Positions 42,016 to 52,442 of a DNA stretch of 64,000 nt are shown piece by piece; within the stretch, counting starts at the first letter, position 1, and every line of letters begins with the position of its first letter. The translations under genes were made by a program, and so were the position numbers. The notes beneath the pieces were generated by a model, which worked only from the letters and a program-made list of their open reading frames with translations, searched no databases and had not been told where the DNA came from. The stretch comes from Teratosphaeria epicoccoides (Eukaryota > Ascomycota > Dothideomycetes > Mycosphaerellales > Teratosphaeriaceae): assembly GCA_021401465.1 (NCBI GenBank), contig JADDMT010000002.1:62001-126000 (forward strand). Reading direction: 5' to 3'.

Positions 42016-42711
42016 ATGTCGCCGCCTGACAAGAGTCCCAAGCCGTCCGTATACGGTAATCATGTTGCAGTGAGACTCCAAGCTACTGATGTTGACATGA
42101 CAACACATCACGAACGCCACGCGATGGCACGGCCACGAAGATGATGGGCATCGCGGAGTTGCGGGAATTGGTCCCGGAATATTTACCTATGGCTGACCTC
42201 CTAATAGCTACAGTGAACAAGGACTGGCGCACTTCAATCGTGGCCAAGCCCGGAGCATCAGTCCGCCAGCAACTCTTCCTAGAGGCTGAAGGACGAGTTT
42301 TCAAGCCATCGAAGGACCGATCATGGTAGCCCCATCCATCTCGCGGTCGGACCTTCAGCAGCACTCCAGCCTACGACGAAACGATTCGTGCCAACCCGCG
42401 CCTGCCGTTCACGAGTGAGATCAGATATCCGTGCCGCTGTGTTATCAAGCCGCACCCTGTCCCTCGAGAAGGCAAGTATCAAGTTGCACAGTCCTATCCT
42501 AAGTCCTTGACGTACTTTCCGCTTGGCTGGCTTGTACTCGAAGGAGATCCATCAGCCTCCCGTCTGGTTCAACCGATGGCCGAGGGTTCTGAGCAGTATG
42601 AGCCTGATGGCGCAGAAGGATGTTGCATTCTTCATCGGACTCACAGGGATGAGGCTGCTGGTTCCCGAGGTCCGGACCGTGGAAGTGCTGCCTCTGCGAA
42701 GCAGTAGGTAG
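42016..42711 (+). pseudogene. Decayed F-box-like gene
   Basis: A frame from ATG 42141 reads an F-box-like helix pair (AELRELVPEYLPMADLLIA, VNKDWRTSIVAK, SVRQQLFLEA), then hits TAG at 42327-42329. The same frame continues after the stop with protein-like sequence (RTFSSTPAYDETIRANPRL, YPKSLTYFPLGWL), which suggests a nonsense change in one gene. Removing the stop by splicing would need an intron of only 33-36 nt. Further on the more protein-like frame switches (QPPVWFNRWPRVLSSMSLM, 42523-42711), so a frameshift is also likely. A possible original start at 42016 (MSPPDKSPKPSVYG) follows a TATA/CT-rich promoter and ends in GGTAATC, a donor without an obvious acceptor. F-box proteins normally recruit substrates to SCF ubiquitin ligases. 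Confidence 0.5.
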
Positions 42712-43537
42712 AAGTGAATGGATAGCAAACGAAAGTGAGACATCAAGCCTTCCACGGCGTTGGACGGGAAGGGCATTATCATCAGCACCGACCATTTATT
42801 CGCGAAACGTAATGTCGTGGAACGCATGATCATCAGTGATAGTGAAGCCGACAGCGATGGCCTCCGCTGCCTGTAAATTGAAGCTGGGCCAGCATCAAAT
42901 CGTGGCAAGCACGAGTATTTCAGAAGTATCCTGGTGGACAACAATCTTTGCCGTTTCTATAGATTCTTATGGCCCGCATGAATTTCTGGAAGTCCGAAAG
43001 TATGCTCTAATGTCTGATGCTAGTCACACAAAACATTGGTGTACACTCTCTGATGGAATGCACAGGACCGACGCCTGCTCTTCGTGCTTCATACTTAGGT
43101 AATCCGAGTAGTGGAAGCCTCAGCTGTTAGCCGTGCTCGACATCAACAACGCGATCGAGACACCTGCGCACAATGCATTGTGGTGACCTTCGAAAAGCGA
43201 CAAGTTACCTTGGTCGGTGAATGTCGGGGGCCGACTTGACTAGCGCGATGACAGACATTCCAGCAAGCTGAGAATTGCTTGCAGCTGCAGCAGGGTGGTT
43301 TTGGACGGCGACGGCTTGCATCAGTAACAGAATCATATGCAACGTTGCGGGAGGACCTGATACTGCGTACAAATAAGGCTAGACGACGAGAAGGAGTAAT
43401 CTTAGCTTGCGGAGCTGAGGCCGCACACACGCCCACACACGTGTACAGAGTCGCTCTCTTAGCTACTTCGTCCTTGCCGTCTCCTGAAAAAGGACCGCAG
43501 ACACTACCTGCGCGTCGTCCTTGCTTCATCACGCGAC
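42712..43537. other. Intergenic region
   Basis: About 825 bp between the decayed F-box-like gene and the next start. Only short shadow frames. No feature that I can support. Confidence 0.5.
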
Positions 43538-44635
43538 ATGGAGACCGCATCGCCGCCCGTGTCACCCCTGCGGAACCACATGTCGCCCATCGAGACATAT
43601 CATCGCCAACACCAACGAAGAACAAGCAGCTTTTCGTCCAACCACAGCAGAAGCCCGATCTCGCCACGGAAAAACCGATTCTCAGACGCGTCGCTTGCCT
43701 CACAGCACTTCCACGACCATGACGACGAGCGAGGCGAAAGTCTGGGCGGGATGGGCAACCTGGCGGACGAGCTGGACCAGTTGGACGACGATTACGAGGA
43801 GGGAGATGCAACTGAGGCCACGATGGACGCACAGCTGGGCGAAGATGAGAAGGAGGGAGGTACGCGAGACTCTGGTATAGATGTCTCCTACAACCAGCCA
43901 CAAAAGAAGCAGAATCCGCGGGGTTTATCCAGAGCTCTAGCTGAGACGGAAGCCCCCGATGAAGAGGAAGAGCAGGAGGACAACTTCATGCCAGAACTTG
44001 AGGACGCGATCACAAATATCGCACGTATGACTTCCAATACGTCGACGTGTGAGGACCCGTTGATACCACGGACTATGGCATTACTACAAGACTTAGGCAA
44101 CCAAACCATTCTCGAGTCAGGAGTGCAAAGACTCAATACAAGTGTCAACAGCTTGACAGCACATCTAGCAAATCAGAGCAAGGACCTGCAGTCACTATCG
44201 GCAAGCTTTCTCTCGCCGTTGCATATGTTCTCCGCGCCCATTGACCCGGACCTCATAGACGAGACCACGCCTCTCGTGGAAGCTCTCCTCAAAGACCTTC
44301 CGATACCAGATACTGCGGCACATCAAGGCCTCCAAAAACTGGAACGCGAGACTGTCTCAGTGATCCAGACGCTGTTGCAGCTCACCGATACTCTGCAGAT
44401 GGGCAAACAAATCACGAATACTGCGGCCAGACATCTGAGGACGACGCAGACTATGGTCACGGATCTGCGATCGGAGAGGGAGAGAGTGGAGCTGGCAAGG
44501 CATGAGTTGAGCAAAGGTGACATGGAAGAGAAGATAAGAGGACGGTGGTGCGCTAGACAATGTCAGGATGTCGTGGCTGGCTTCGAGAGGCGCTGCGATG
44601 AGTTGAGACAAAGTCTTGTTGGCGTGGCAGCTTGA
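43538..44635 (+). CDS. Conserved fungal protein of unknown function
   Basis: Single exon, 365 aa, ATG 43538 (METASPPVSPLRNHMSP). Residues 1-60 are disordered, Ser/Pro/Arg-rich with several SP sites typical of proline-directed kinases. Two acidic stretches follow (LDDDYEEGDATEA and EEEEQEDNF). From about 155 to 365 the protein is helical and compact-looking: ITNIARMTSNTSTCEDPL, LLQDLGNQTILESGVQRL, LVEALLKDLPIPD and a C-terminal block IRGRWCARQCQDVVAGFER. The terminal block with GRW-C-RQC looks conserved, but I cannot name the family. Codon choice and lack of stops over 1.1 kb make this a real gene. Confidence 0.8.
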   Translation: METASPPVSPLRNHMSPIETYHRQHQRRTSSFSSNHSRSPISPRKNRFSDASLASQHFHDHDDERGESLGGMGNLADELDQLDDDYEEGDATEATMDAQLGEDEKEGGTRDSGIDVSYNQPQKKQNPRGLSRALAETEAPDEEEEQEDNFMPELEDAITNIARMTSNTSTCEDPLIPRTMALLQDLGNQTILESGVQRLNTSVNSLTAHLANQSKDLQSLSASFLSPLHMFSAPIDPDLIDETTPLVEALLKDLPIPDTAAHQGLQKLERETVSVIQTLLQLTDTLQMGKQITNTAARHLRTTQTMVTDLRSERERVELARHELSKGDMEEKIRGRWCARQCQDVVAGFERRCDELRQSLVGVAA

Positions 44636-45271
44636 GCGGGTATGAAATGTGGCTGGGAGCAAACAAGTTGTTTGAGTTATGAAGCGATTTTGAAAAAGAG
44701 ATACCCCTGAATACGTATTGGACTTGATCTTCTTGTGGAGGGGCGTGGCAGTATGGACAGTATGGGGCTAGACGGGGGCTAGGTCATGTGTGATGGCGCA
44801 GCATCACACGCGCTTGTGGTGTCTGCACGAGTACTTCAATGGCTTTGGCCGTATAATCGGACAATGCTATCGACATTGAGAAAGGCGTCTTCACCTACCG
44901 AACGTGCTTGGCAGCTGAAGCTCCATACGGCTGACATATAGCTGCGAGCACGTGCCCAATGGTTCTGATCGAGCGGATGCTGATTCTTGGCGGCTCTGCC
45001 CAGTGCAAGCATGTGATGGGCGGCGAGTCTAGCTAACAGCACGTCCTGCGAGTACTCGGACGTAAGCGGACGCTGATGCTTCGTGATCTGGTCTTATGCT
45101 AGCATGCGAGGAAACCGCGTCCTCGTCAAAAGTGAGTTATTCGATGCATCCCTTCCTTCGCATCATTCCTGCGACCACTATATAACCCCATACATACTTC
45201 GGTGACATAATCCAACAGACCAGAGATAGACAATCTGAGTGGTCTCTGCAAACAGGAGCTCATGTAAGATG
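44636..45271. other. Intergenic region
   Basis: About 635 bp after the conserved protein gene. Short minus-strand frames only. A TATATAAC sequence near 45180 could belong to the decayed gene that follows. Confidence 0.45.
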
Positions 45272-45280
45272 CGGATAGAT

Positions 45281-46047
45281 GATGGCGGACGAAATTGAGC
45301 GCAGGAAGTCCCCTGAGATTGACGGCGCACCTGTGTGGCAGCCAGACAATAATTGCGGCAGGAAGCGGCAAGGCTGGAGGAGTGCAAAGAAGCAGTCAAA
45401 TCCAATTCCGCAAGCGAAAACGATGCCCGGCTGGACAGTCATATCGCAGAGGGTAATGCAGAGATAGAAGCGGGGCGGCTCTCGTCGGCGCCAATCAAGA
45501 AGCAGGAGCGGACGAAGGCCCTAGTTGCGGTGGCGCAGAAGGTGAGGTATGACGGGGTGAAGCAAGCCCGTGCCAACGTGGCGAGAGCCGGGCATCTGAC
45601 AATCATTGCGATGGAATCGCAAGGTGAGCACCACATTCAGATGGTTCTGGAGAACTTCCAGATCTGTTTTTTAGGCTATCTGCTCCAGCATCTTTGGACA
45701 ACAGCTAGAAACCGCCCACGAGTACTTCGATCGCGTTGACGAGCTGCAGCGAGCAATTAGACCGGCCGAGAAAGATGCTCCTCAGCTGCTGGAGCAGCAT
45801 AATGGCGTCACTACTGAAGGTTGGAAGGTTCACAGTGGCTCGGAGACCGGCTGACGGACTCAACGCGTTCCTGGACGCTGAGCGTGGACGACTCGAATAT
45901 AAGTCGAAAGCTCTGGAGAAGCCCATTGATATGACGGCGTTACTGGGCAAGCTTGCTGCGAAATGCAAGAGAGAGGTCGTTGTGCTCGAAGATGAGGAGG
46001 ATAATGACAAGCAGCTTGTTCGGGCGAAGCTAAGATGCTCGGCATGA
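45281..46047 (+). pseudogene. Decayed coiled-coil protein gene
   Basis: Protein-like sequence moves between reading frames. It starts MADEIERRKSPEIDGAPVW in one frame, and at about 45350 the coding-like frame shifts by one base to RQEAARLEECKEAVKSN, which runs on through KKQERTKALVAVAQKVRYD. A GTGAGC donor at about 45625 and a ...ACAACAG acceptor at about 45708 flank a possible intron, but the downstream helical frame (LETAHEYFDRVDELQRAI) does not match the donor phase. After a further stop, another frame resumes (ADGLNAFLDAERGRLEYKS to the stop at 46047). Two or more frame breaks suggest a pseudogene; unusual splicing is the alternative. No family recognised. Confidence 0.4.
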
Positions 46048-46049
46048 GC

Positions 46050-46884
46050 GGCCGTGGTTGCACCTCCCTCGAGTCTGCAATGTCCGCTCCCTCCTATCTG
46101 CACCCCGCCAGCGAGGAAACCGACATGTCACAGCATTCACTGCCATCAAGACTTGAAACACTATGCAAAGCTGAGATAGCTCTATACATTTCATCTTTGC
46201 TGTCTACACGGCCCACAACCATTGCCTCAAACTGTACAACTCACGAATGCCTCCAGTCCCAGCGCGACGGTGTTGCAAAGGCAACCTAGGTCAACAGCAC
46301 AGCATCTACCGGTCGGGAGAAATTCATCTGGTCTTCGCATGCCGCTGTCGACCATCTTGCGTGAGACTGCATGAGGAGCATCCACTGGGCTCTGGTTCCC
46401 GCGACCCCGATCTTGCCTCTAACGCAGCATTGGGCTGATGTAAGTGCATGACCTGGGCTTACAGTATGTAACGTTGGCGCTTGTGGAGCGGAGGTGCAGT
46501 CGCTCCTTAATCTGCCCGGTATCGTATGGTCTGCTCGTTCAGCATGGATCTCACTCTGCGGTCCTTGAATCATTGTCGCCATAGTACATGCAGCGCTAGG
46601 TGTCTAGCAAGGTGCCGCAAGCAAATCACTGTTCTGTCTGGAACCAATGTTACTGATCAACTTGTCCGATAACTGACCCTATCATGCGTCACGCACGCTC
46701 GCTCATGCCCCATGTGTACATTCGGCGCTCGAAGATCGATTCCGCCACCCACACATACTTCCTCCGCACGAGCCCTAGGATTTTGAGCGAGCTCCGCATG
46801 CTCTAGCGTGGCACAGCATGCAGAACGACCTCCCTTCCACAGCTCAGGATCTTGGCTCAGAGTTCTCCACTGCAGCACACGACT
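46050..46884. other. Intergenic region
   Basis: About 830 bp with no supported gene. It is the 3' side of the GNAT gene and the end of the decayed coiled-coil gene. Confidence 0.5.
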
Positions 46885-47764
46885 TCAGCTCCGCATCTCA
46901 GCTTGCGCCCACGCGCGCACCTGCCTCCTTTGACCACCATTGCCGTCATTTTCGAGCGCACCCCTCACCATGACAGTCTGATGCTCAAGTCCAAGATCTC
47001 GCAACCCATATCTCGACGGATCGAAGTTGATCTCATTCACAGCTTTGAATCCGTGCTTGAGGTACATTTGCTTTGCTGTGTCCGTACCCTCCAGGTAGAC
47101 TTCTAAGCCCTCGTTGTCTGCGTCTGCCAGTATGGCCTCGAGCAGCATCGTGCCTGCTCCATTGTGCTGGAAACGAGGTTCGGTGGCTAGCATGCCAATG
47201 TCTGTTCCAAGCGTCAATTGAGTCATTGCAACGTCTCTCTTGGTCAGCCGCCTACTCACAGCAATGCTTCCTGGTTCCCATGTATTCTCGCCTCAATCCC
47301 TCATTCAAAGCGAACCAGTCTCTGTTCATCTGTGGCTCTTGCTCATGCCCAACGTCAGCCGCACTGGCCAGTTCTCGTTCTGAGTAAATCTTGGTCTCTG
47401 TCTTGGCAAAAGACACAATTTGTTCGGTGTCGAGATCGGTCACTTTCAAGACTTGGACTTTGGCAGTCCCCGGCGGTTGCTGGCGGTCGTCCCCTTGGCG
47501 TAAGTTGCGATCCAGCTTCAGCACAGCTTGCTGCTGCCTAATGGCCTTGGCGTATATTTTGACCGTACGCTCCAGGTGGTCAGGTTTATCTTGGTCCCGA
47601 AACGATAGCTGTTGGTTCGCCCGCTCGTTTTCGAAGGCGTGGAATTCGATGTCAACCAGCCTCCGAACGTCTGCGACTTTCGCCGCGGAAATCGAGTAGC
47701 GATGACTGTTTGCAGTGCTTTCGGATAAAGAGGAGGGACTATCTGGCGGATCCATTAACGGCAT
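46885..47764 (-). CDS. GNAT-family N-acetyltransferase
   Basis: Transfers acetyl from acetyl-CoA to an amine; substrate unknown. Exon 1 is 47764-47260 and exon 2 is 47201-46885, separated by a 58-nt intron (GTGAGT...GAACAG). The splice joins KHC to YIGMLATEPRFQHNGAG and so rebuilds the core GNAT fold: beta-4 (IGMLATEP), the acetyl-CoA pyrophosphate loop (RFQHNGAGTMLL, a Q/R-x-x-G-x-G/A type motif), helix 3, then VYLEGTDTAKQMYLKHGF, the usual beta-5/alpha-4 segment with YLKHGF. The N-terminal 60 residues (ISAAKVADVRRLVDIEFHAF) form beta-1/alpha-1. Length 273 aa fits fungal single-domain members, which act on small molecules more often than on histones (inference). Confidence 0.87.
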
Positions 47765-49114
47765 TTTGTCGTGGCGTGGTCTGGTCTACAAGTCTTTTCT
47801 CTGCAGTCAGGCAGCAGACCGTGGGTTGTGGCTACTTGATATGGACTCCGGCTCCTGGTTACACAGGGTTTGTGGTTGTACTGACTTGGATCATCCGGTG
47901 TTGCAGACCAAGGCGAGATGGATTCACGACAACCTTACACAAAGCGAATTTCAAAACGATGCCACATGCTCGCCTTGAGCAGCAAGCATTCCATTCGAAA
48001 GCGAATGCCACGCAAGCTGTCAGATGCACGTGTAGCGATATTGTTTTCGGGACGTCCACAGATCAGCTTGGTTTTAAAAACTTCGGCTGCGGGTGACGAA
48101 GTCAATGGCATCACTTCCTCACCGAAACGTTCCACAGCCGAAAGTCACAGGGAGGCCACGGCAATCAGCCCTAAAGGGGAGGATACGCTGAGGATCTTGT
48201 TCCTTGTGGGCAACCGCTGGCTAACATCCCACGCTCTGAGGTCCAGAAGGCTAATCAGCGGTGCGGAAGGCTACACAAAGAGTAAGATCTCGACGCTAAG
48301 ATCACATGGAGAGGGTAGGAGGCGCAGCCCGCCCCGTACGCCGCAGGGTGGACCAGACTGAGTGGGCAGCGAATGATCGACGAGAAAAGAAATGCGTGAA
48401 TGGCCATGTGAGCTCGTATGAGGCCCAGCGCCTGAGTTTCTCGTTTCCGGTTGGGCGGTCCTGATCTGGTGCATCGAGCACGTGTCGTAGAAGACCAGCC
48501 TGGCGACAAGCGTGGCGCAGGATCACCCTACTACTGATGTGCGGACTCGCCTTGCTCATCTTGCGGGCTGTCATAGGCCGTCGGCTACCCCCGCCCCCCC
48601 CTCCCCCCCCGCTCCCCCCCCGCGTTACCCCTAATGTATCATGTAACGTGTTCGTCCGGCTTGTAGGAAGCAGGCGACCTCGCGTCATGGGGCTTTCAAC
48701 TTTCAGCCCCTCACCCCACTCTTCTTGGCCGGCTAGCGCCAACCAGCGGACCGAACGACGGCGCTTCGGGACCACACCACCGTTGACCACGTCCACCATC
48801 ATCATACCATGGGCTCGTTCCCGTCCTACTCAACAGAGTAACCACAATCCATGTACAGAAACCTCCTTTCGCAGGTCTTGTGCTACGACATGTATCTGTG
48901 CTACGCAGCCAGTCGGCGCCCTCCTACCGACGAGCTGCGTGGCACGGATATCTCGCATATTGCGAGCATCTGGCCGAAAAGCAGCACATGACAACTCGTC
49001 CCCGCACGTTGGGCCCTAAATCATCAGCAGCGAACTCCTGGCTGATCAAAGTCGACCTTCCCTCGGAAAGTCCGACCAGTCCCGAATGGTGCCCAGACCG
49101 CACGCGCTTCCAGC
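47765..49114. other. Divergent intergenic region with poly-C tract
   Basis: About 1.35 kb between the GNAT gene and the decayed lactonase gene. Overlapping short frames carry no motif. The only feature is the C-tract at 48588-48621. Confidence 0.5.
48588..48621. repeat. Poly-C tract, four long C runs
   Basis: Four runs of C5, C8, C8 and C8 are separated by one to three bases. The minus strand therefore has four G runs of five or more within 34 bases, which fits the G-quadruplex sequence pattern. Confidence 0.8.
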
Positions 49115-50235
49115 ATGTCTTCCGCTTCATCCAAGATACAGGAACAGCTCGACAAGGGTGCAATCCCGACCCATGTAGCCAATGTCTGTCCCATAGGCAC
49201 TAGGATGTGGCTGCTGGAGGTGGGATGGCTGGAGGCTGATGAAGCCTTTGTTGTGCGCGGTGCCAACACCTCCTTGCAGAGTATTGCAGATCAGAGCTTT
49301 GTCAACAAGCGAAGGCAGCTGCCAATGTACTGCGTGCTTATCGACCATCCGATCGAAGGGCTGATCCTATGGGAGACCGGGGCTGGGAAAGATTACCCAG
49401 AGATAGTAGGCAAAGCGATGAATGGCATGGCACTGTGAGACATTGACTTGCACTGACCTTCTGCCTATCCCTTTTAGTGGGGTCCTCAGCTGGCCGACGT
49501 TTTCTCAAGAGTGAGATATGAACCAGAACACGAGCTCGAGGCCGCCATTAGAGCGACCGGTCATAAGCCTGAAGATGTCAAGAAGATCATCATCGGCCAC
49601 CTGCATCTTGATCACGCCGGCGGTCTCGATATCTTCCTGGACAGGAAAGACGTCGAGATCTGGACACATGATGTCGAGCTGCGAGCTGCTTTCTGGAGTG
49701 TGGCCACGGGAGCCGACGCGGCCGTCTACCAAGTCAGTAGTGATGGGTAGAAGGGTTCCTGTTGTCAGAAACGTGCGCTGACGTGATACATATATTCCGC
49801 GAACGCACACTATCTCAAGCTTGGTTTGAATTGGAAGACGTTTGATGACCGTGCAATGGACTTCTGCCAGGGCATAACGTTGCATCACCTTCCTGGTCAC
49901 ACTGAAGGTCTCATAGGGATGCAAGTCAATCTGCAAGGCTCTGGCACTTTCATTTCCATCAGCGGTTAATGCCACGTCATTGAAAATGTAGGTCGTGCCG
50001 CCCTACAGTGCCATTGAACGGCTCGACAATAACGGTGACCCGCCCTTAGTGGAGGGATGGCATCCCTCAAGGCTGGCTAGCTCAGAACCATCCTGCCTGG
50101 TTCAATTCAACGCAGAGGCTTAAAAAGCTAGAGCGCCAAATCAAAGGGAGAATCATACCCGGCCATGACAAAGAAACCTTCGTGGGTCTGCAGAAAGAAG
50201 CGAAGCAACAACCTGAGAAAGGTGTGTTCACTTAG
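49115..50235 (+). pseudogene. Metallo-beta-lactamase-fold lactonase gene (AHL-lactonase-like), disrupted
   Basis: Relatives hydrolyse lactone rings such as acyl homoserine lactones using two metal ions. Exon 1 is 49115-49405 (LIDHPIEGLILWETGAG), intron 49406-49477, exon 2 49478-49732 with the metal-binding GHLHLDHAGG, exon 3 about 49802-49987 (HYLKLGLNWKTF, LPGHTEGLIGMQ), intron 49988-50049, and exon 4 50050-50235 (PQGWLAQNHPAWF, RIIPGHDKETF). Three faults are visible. No AG precedes exon 3, where CCGCG stands at the expected acceptor. Where relatives have the metal-bridging Asp followed by His, this sequence has Gly then TAA (49967-49969). The remaining reading is in frame. A TAA in exon 3 cuts the protein before the last metal ligand region. 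Two faults close together suggest recent loss rather than one sequencing error. Confidence 0.8.
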
Positions 50236-50942
50236 CCGCAGCCGTGAATGGACCTGTGATACTGCAGAGATCCCCACGAACACCTGCTGCCCCTCTTCTG
50301 ATTACTTCTGCTCTACCCCGTTATGACGCAATTTGAGGCCGCGTCCATGCTTCCAAGCAATGTTCGGACCCAGCATGTGTCCAAAGCCGCACAGACCTCG
50401 TTGTTCGTTTCCCTGTACATCAGCGGCAGTCGCCAATTTATATCTTTCAAATAATTGAGACCACCGCGGATCGATGCCTGAATCCTCTGCAACCGATATT
50501 TCCAGTCCATGCGTGTCGGAGTCTAGCATATTACGCTTCGACAGCGCCGACGAACTCCCACTGCATCACTTGCAAGCCCAGCAGCATTTACGGATTCGTT
50601 GGCGACTTGAAAGTGGGCGTAGTGCCTTTCGACAAGTTCACCCCGTCTCAGTGGTCATCGTGATGTACGACGTGCAAGGGCTGGCGTCTCTCCGACGATA
50701 CACTCCATTTTGGCCGTCCAATGAGAATTGACGCGTGGCGAATTCAACCGAGAGACAGCGATCATCCTTCCTGGATGGTGATCTCGACCATGAGCATGGC
50801 TTGACTATGCGACTTCGCCAGCCAGGTTGATGCATGGCCCGGTAACTTGACTTTAGCATCGACGTGGATCCATGATGATTCAGACCAACAACGAGACCGG
50901 TTTCCGTCACTTTTTCAATTCTTGCCCTGGTCAACCCATTGC
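50236..50942. other. Convergent intergenic region
   Basis: About 700 bp between the 3' ends of the lactonase pseudogene and the receptor gene. No feature that I can support. Confidence 0.5.
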
Positions 50943-52442
50943 TCACCTCTTGAAATCAAATGCTGACGTGGCGTGCCAGTCCGTCAGTGGACCATTCATG
51001 CTTGCACGCAGACCAGCTTCGACGTCCGGGGTATCGGCAACGGATGACATTCTCAAGAATGTCGCCCTTGGCGGCCTGTTGCGCTCAATATTCTGAAGAT
51101 TAAACAGCTCGTAGTCCGCTGGAGTTTTGATCACGTAGGTGGGAGTCGGCGAGGTAGGTGATGGTGTTTCTCGGGCGCTCTCCTCGACCGTTGACAGAGC
51201 TTTGGTGTCGTGCTGCATGATGAGCTTCCTATCTTCCATCTCTTGACCTTTCGAGATCTGGCGGCCGTTTTGGGTACAGTTGACACGGCCGAAGCCGGAA
51301 TTACTTGAATCTCGCTGAGTGTTTCTGTTTGTGTTGGAGACAGTTCCGATGGACTGCACCATGCGGCTCATCGGATCGCTCATGTAGCGACGGAAGAAGA
51401 CACGGAGGGCCGGGGCGGATGCGCAGATCAGCGACAGCTGGGATTCGAGGAGGCCCCACACGTATTCATTATAACCTATCCTGCCAAGGCAAAAAGTAGG
51501 AAGTTAGCAAGTGCTTCGCTCAAGTTACACACTACGAAATCCGTGATCCTACCATGTGATGTCCCAATCTTTACCCAAACGATATAGATAGTACGTGCGC
51601 ACTGCTGCTGCGACCACGACGAGAAGGCCTAAGGAGAAGACGATGTTCAAAGCCACCTTCTGTCTACATAAGAAGTAAGCACGGAAACCTGTTTGCAAAT
51701 CATGTGTTCCTCACCTCCTAGGAGCATCAAAATGTCGAAGCATGCTCATGGGTAGCAATATTGCGTATAGGTCAGAGAAAATGCTCAGAGCCCCAGAAAT
51801 AGGATTGAGGACGGTCGTATTTGCACAAGAGTAGTTCTTGGTGTACGACCCACTATAGGCCTTCCAGTAGGCCTCGGTTGGCATGCAAGTGAATACTATA
51901 GCAAGGATGAATCCAATGCAGTAGAGCACAGTGAAGACGATTGCACCGATTATGGCGTACTTCCAACGCTTGCTGACTGTGCCTTGCGTCAGACGTCGAA
52001 AAAAGAGCAGGACTGAGACCTGTTCGGAGCATTAGAACGTCCAAACTTTTATGATTCAGGCATGCTCCCATACCTTCGTGCAAGAGGTAGAAATCAGGAA
52101 TGAAAGTTCACTAAGCCATGCGCACAGAAGCGCCGGTTCATAGAGATGGAAAGGGACGTCCCAAAGGTGTCGGTTCACGCCGTAATCCTCAACTTGAATT
52201 ATGCACAAAGCGGTAAACATGGTCGCCGCCAGGTAGCCCGGCACCAGAAGCAGATCGTCTAAGCCAAGCGGTCCTGCTTGATTCGTTGCGCGGAGCCATA
52301 GTCTTGTGCCAACCATTGCAGAAGTGATCGTTTGCAATACCAGCGCATATGGCACGATCCAGTGTCTGCCCGGAGCATCGTAGTTGGGCGTGGGCCAGGT
52401 TGCGAGGGCCGAGGCAGGGACGCCACGAAGATTGCCGGGCAT
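50943..52442 (-). CDS. Seven-span fungal rhodopsin-family (PTH11-like) membrane protein
   Basis: Likely plasma-membrane receptor of the fungal rhodopsin-domain family, some members of which act upstream of G proteins. Four exons: 52442-52074, 52019-51715, 51663-51553 and 51480-50943. Introns 52073-52020, 51714-51664 and 51552-51481 all have GT...AG ends and correct phases; the protein is 440 aa. Spans are visible in order: WIVPYALVLQTITSAMVGT, LDDLLLVPGYLAATMFTAL, LLCAWLSELSFLIST, YAIIGAIVFTVLYCIGFIL, LSIFSDLYAILLPM, ALNIVFSLGLLVVVAAAV and EYVWGLLESQLSLICAS. The family motifs are GLDDLLL after span 2, the SCTK-VSVLLFFRR loop after span 3, FSDLYAILLPM and the WGLLESQLSLICASAPALR end. A Cys pair (about 114 region and SYSCANTT loop) is typical. 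The 160-residue tail is disordered. No CFEM domain is present. Confidence 0.88.
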
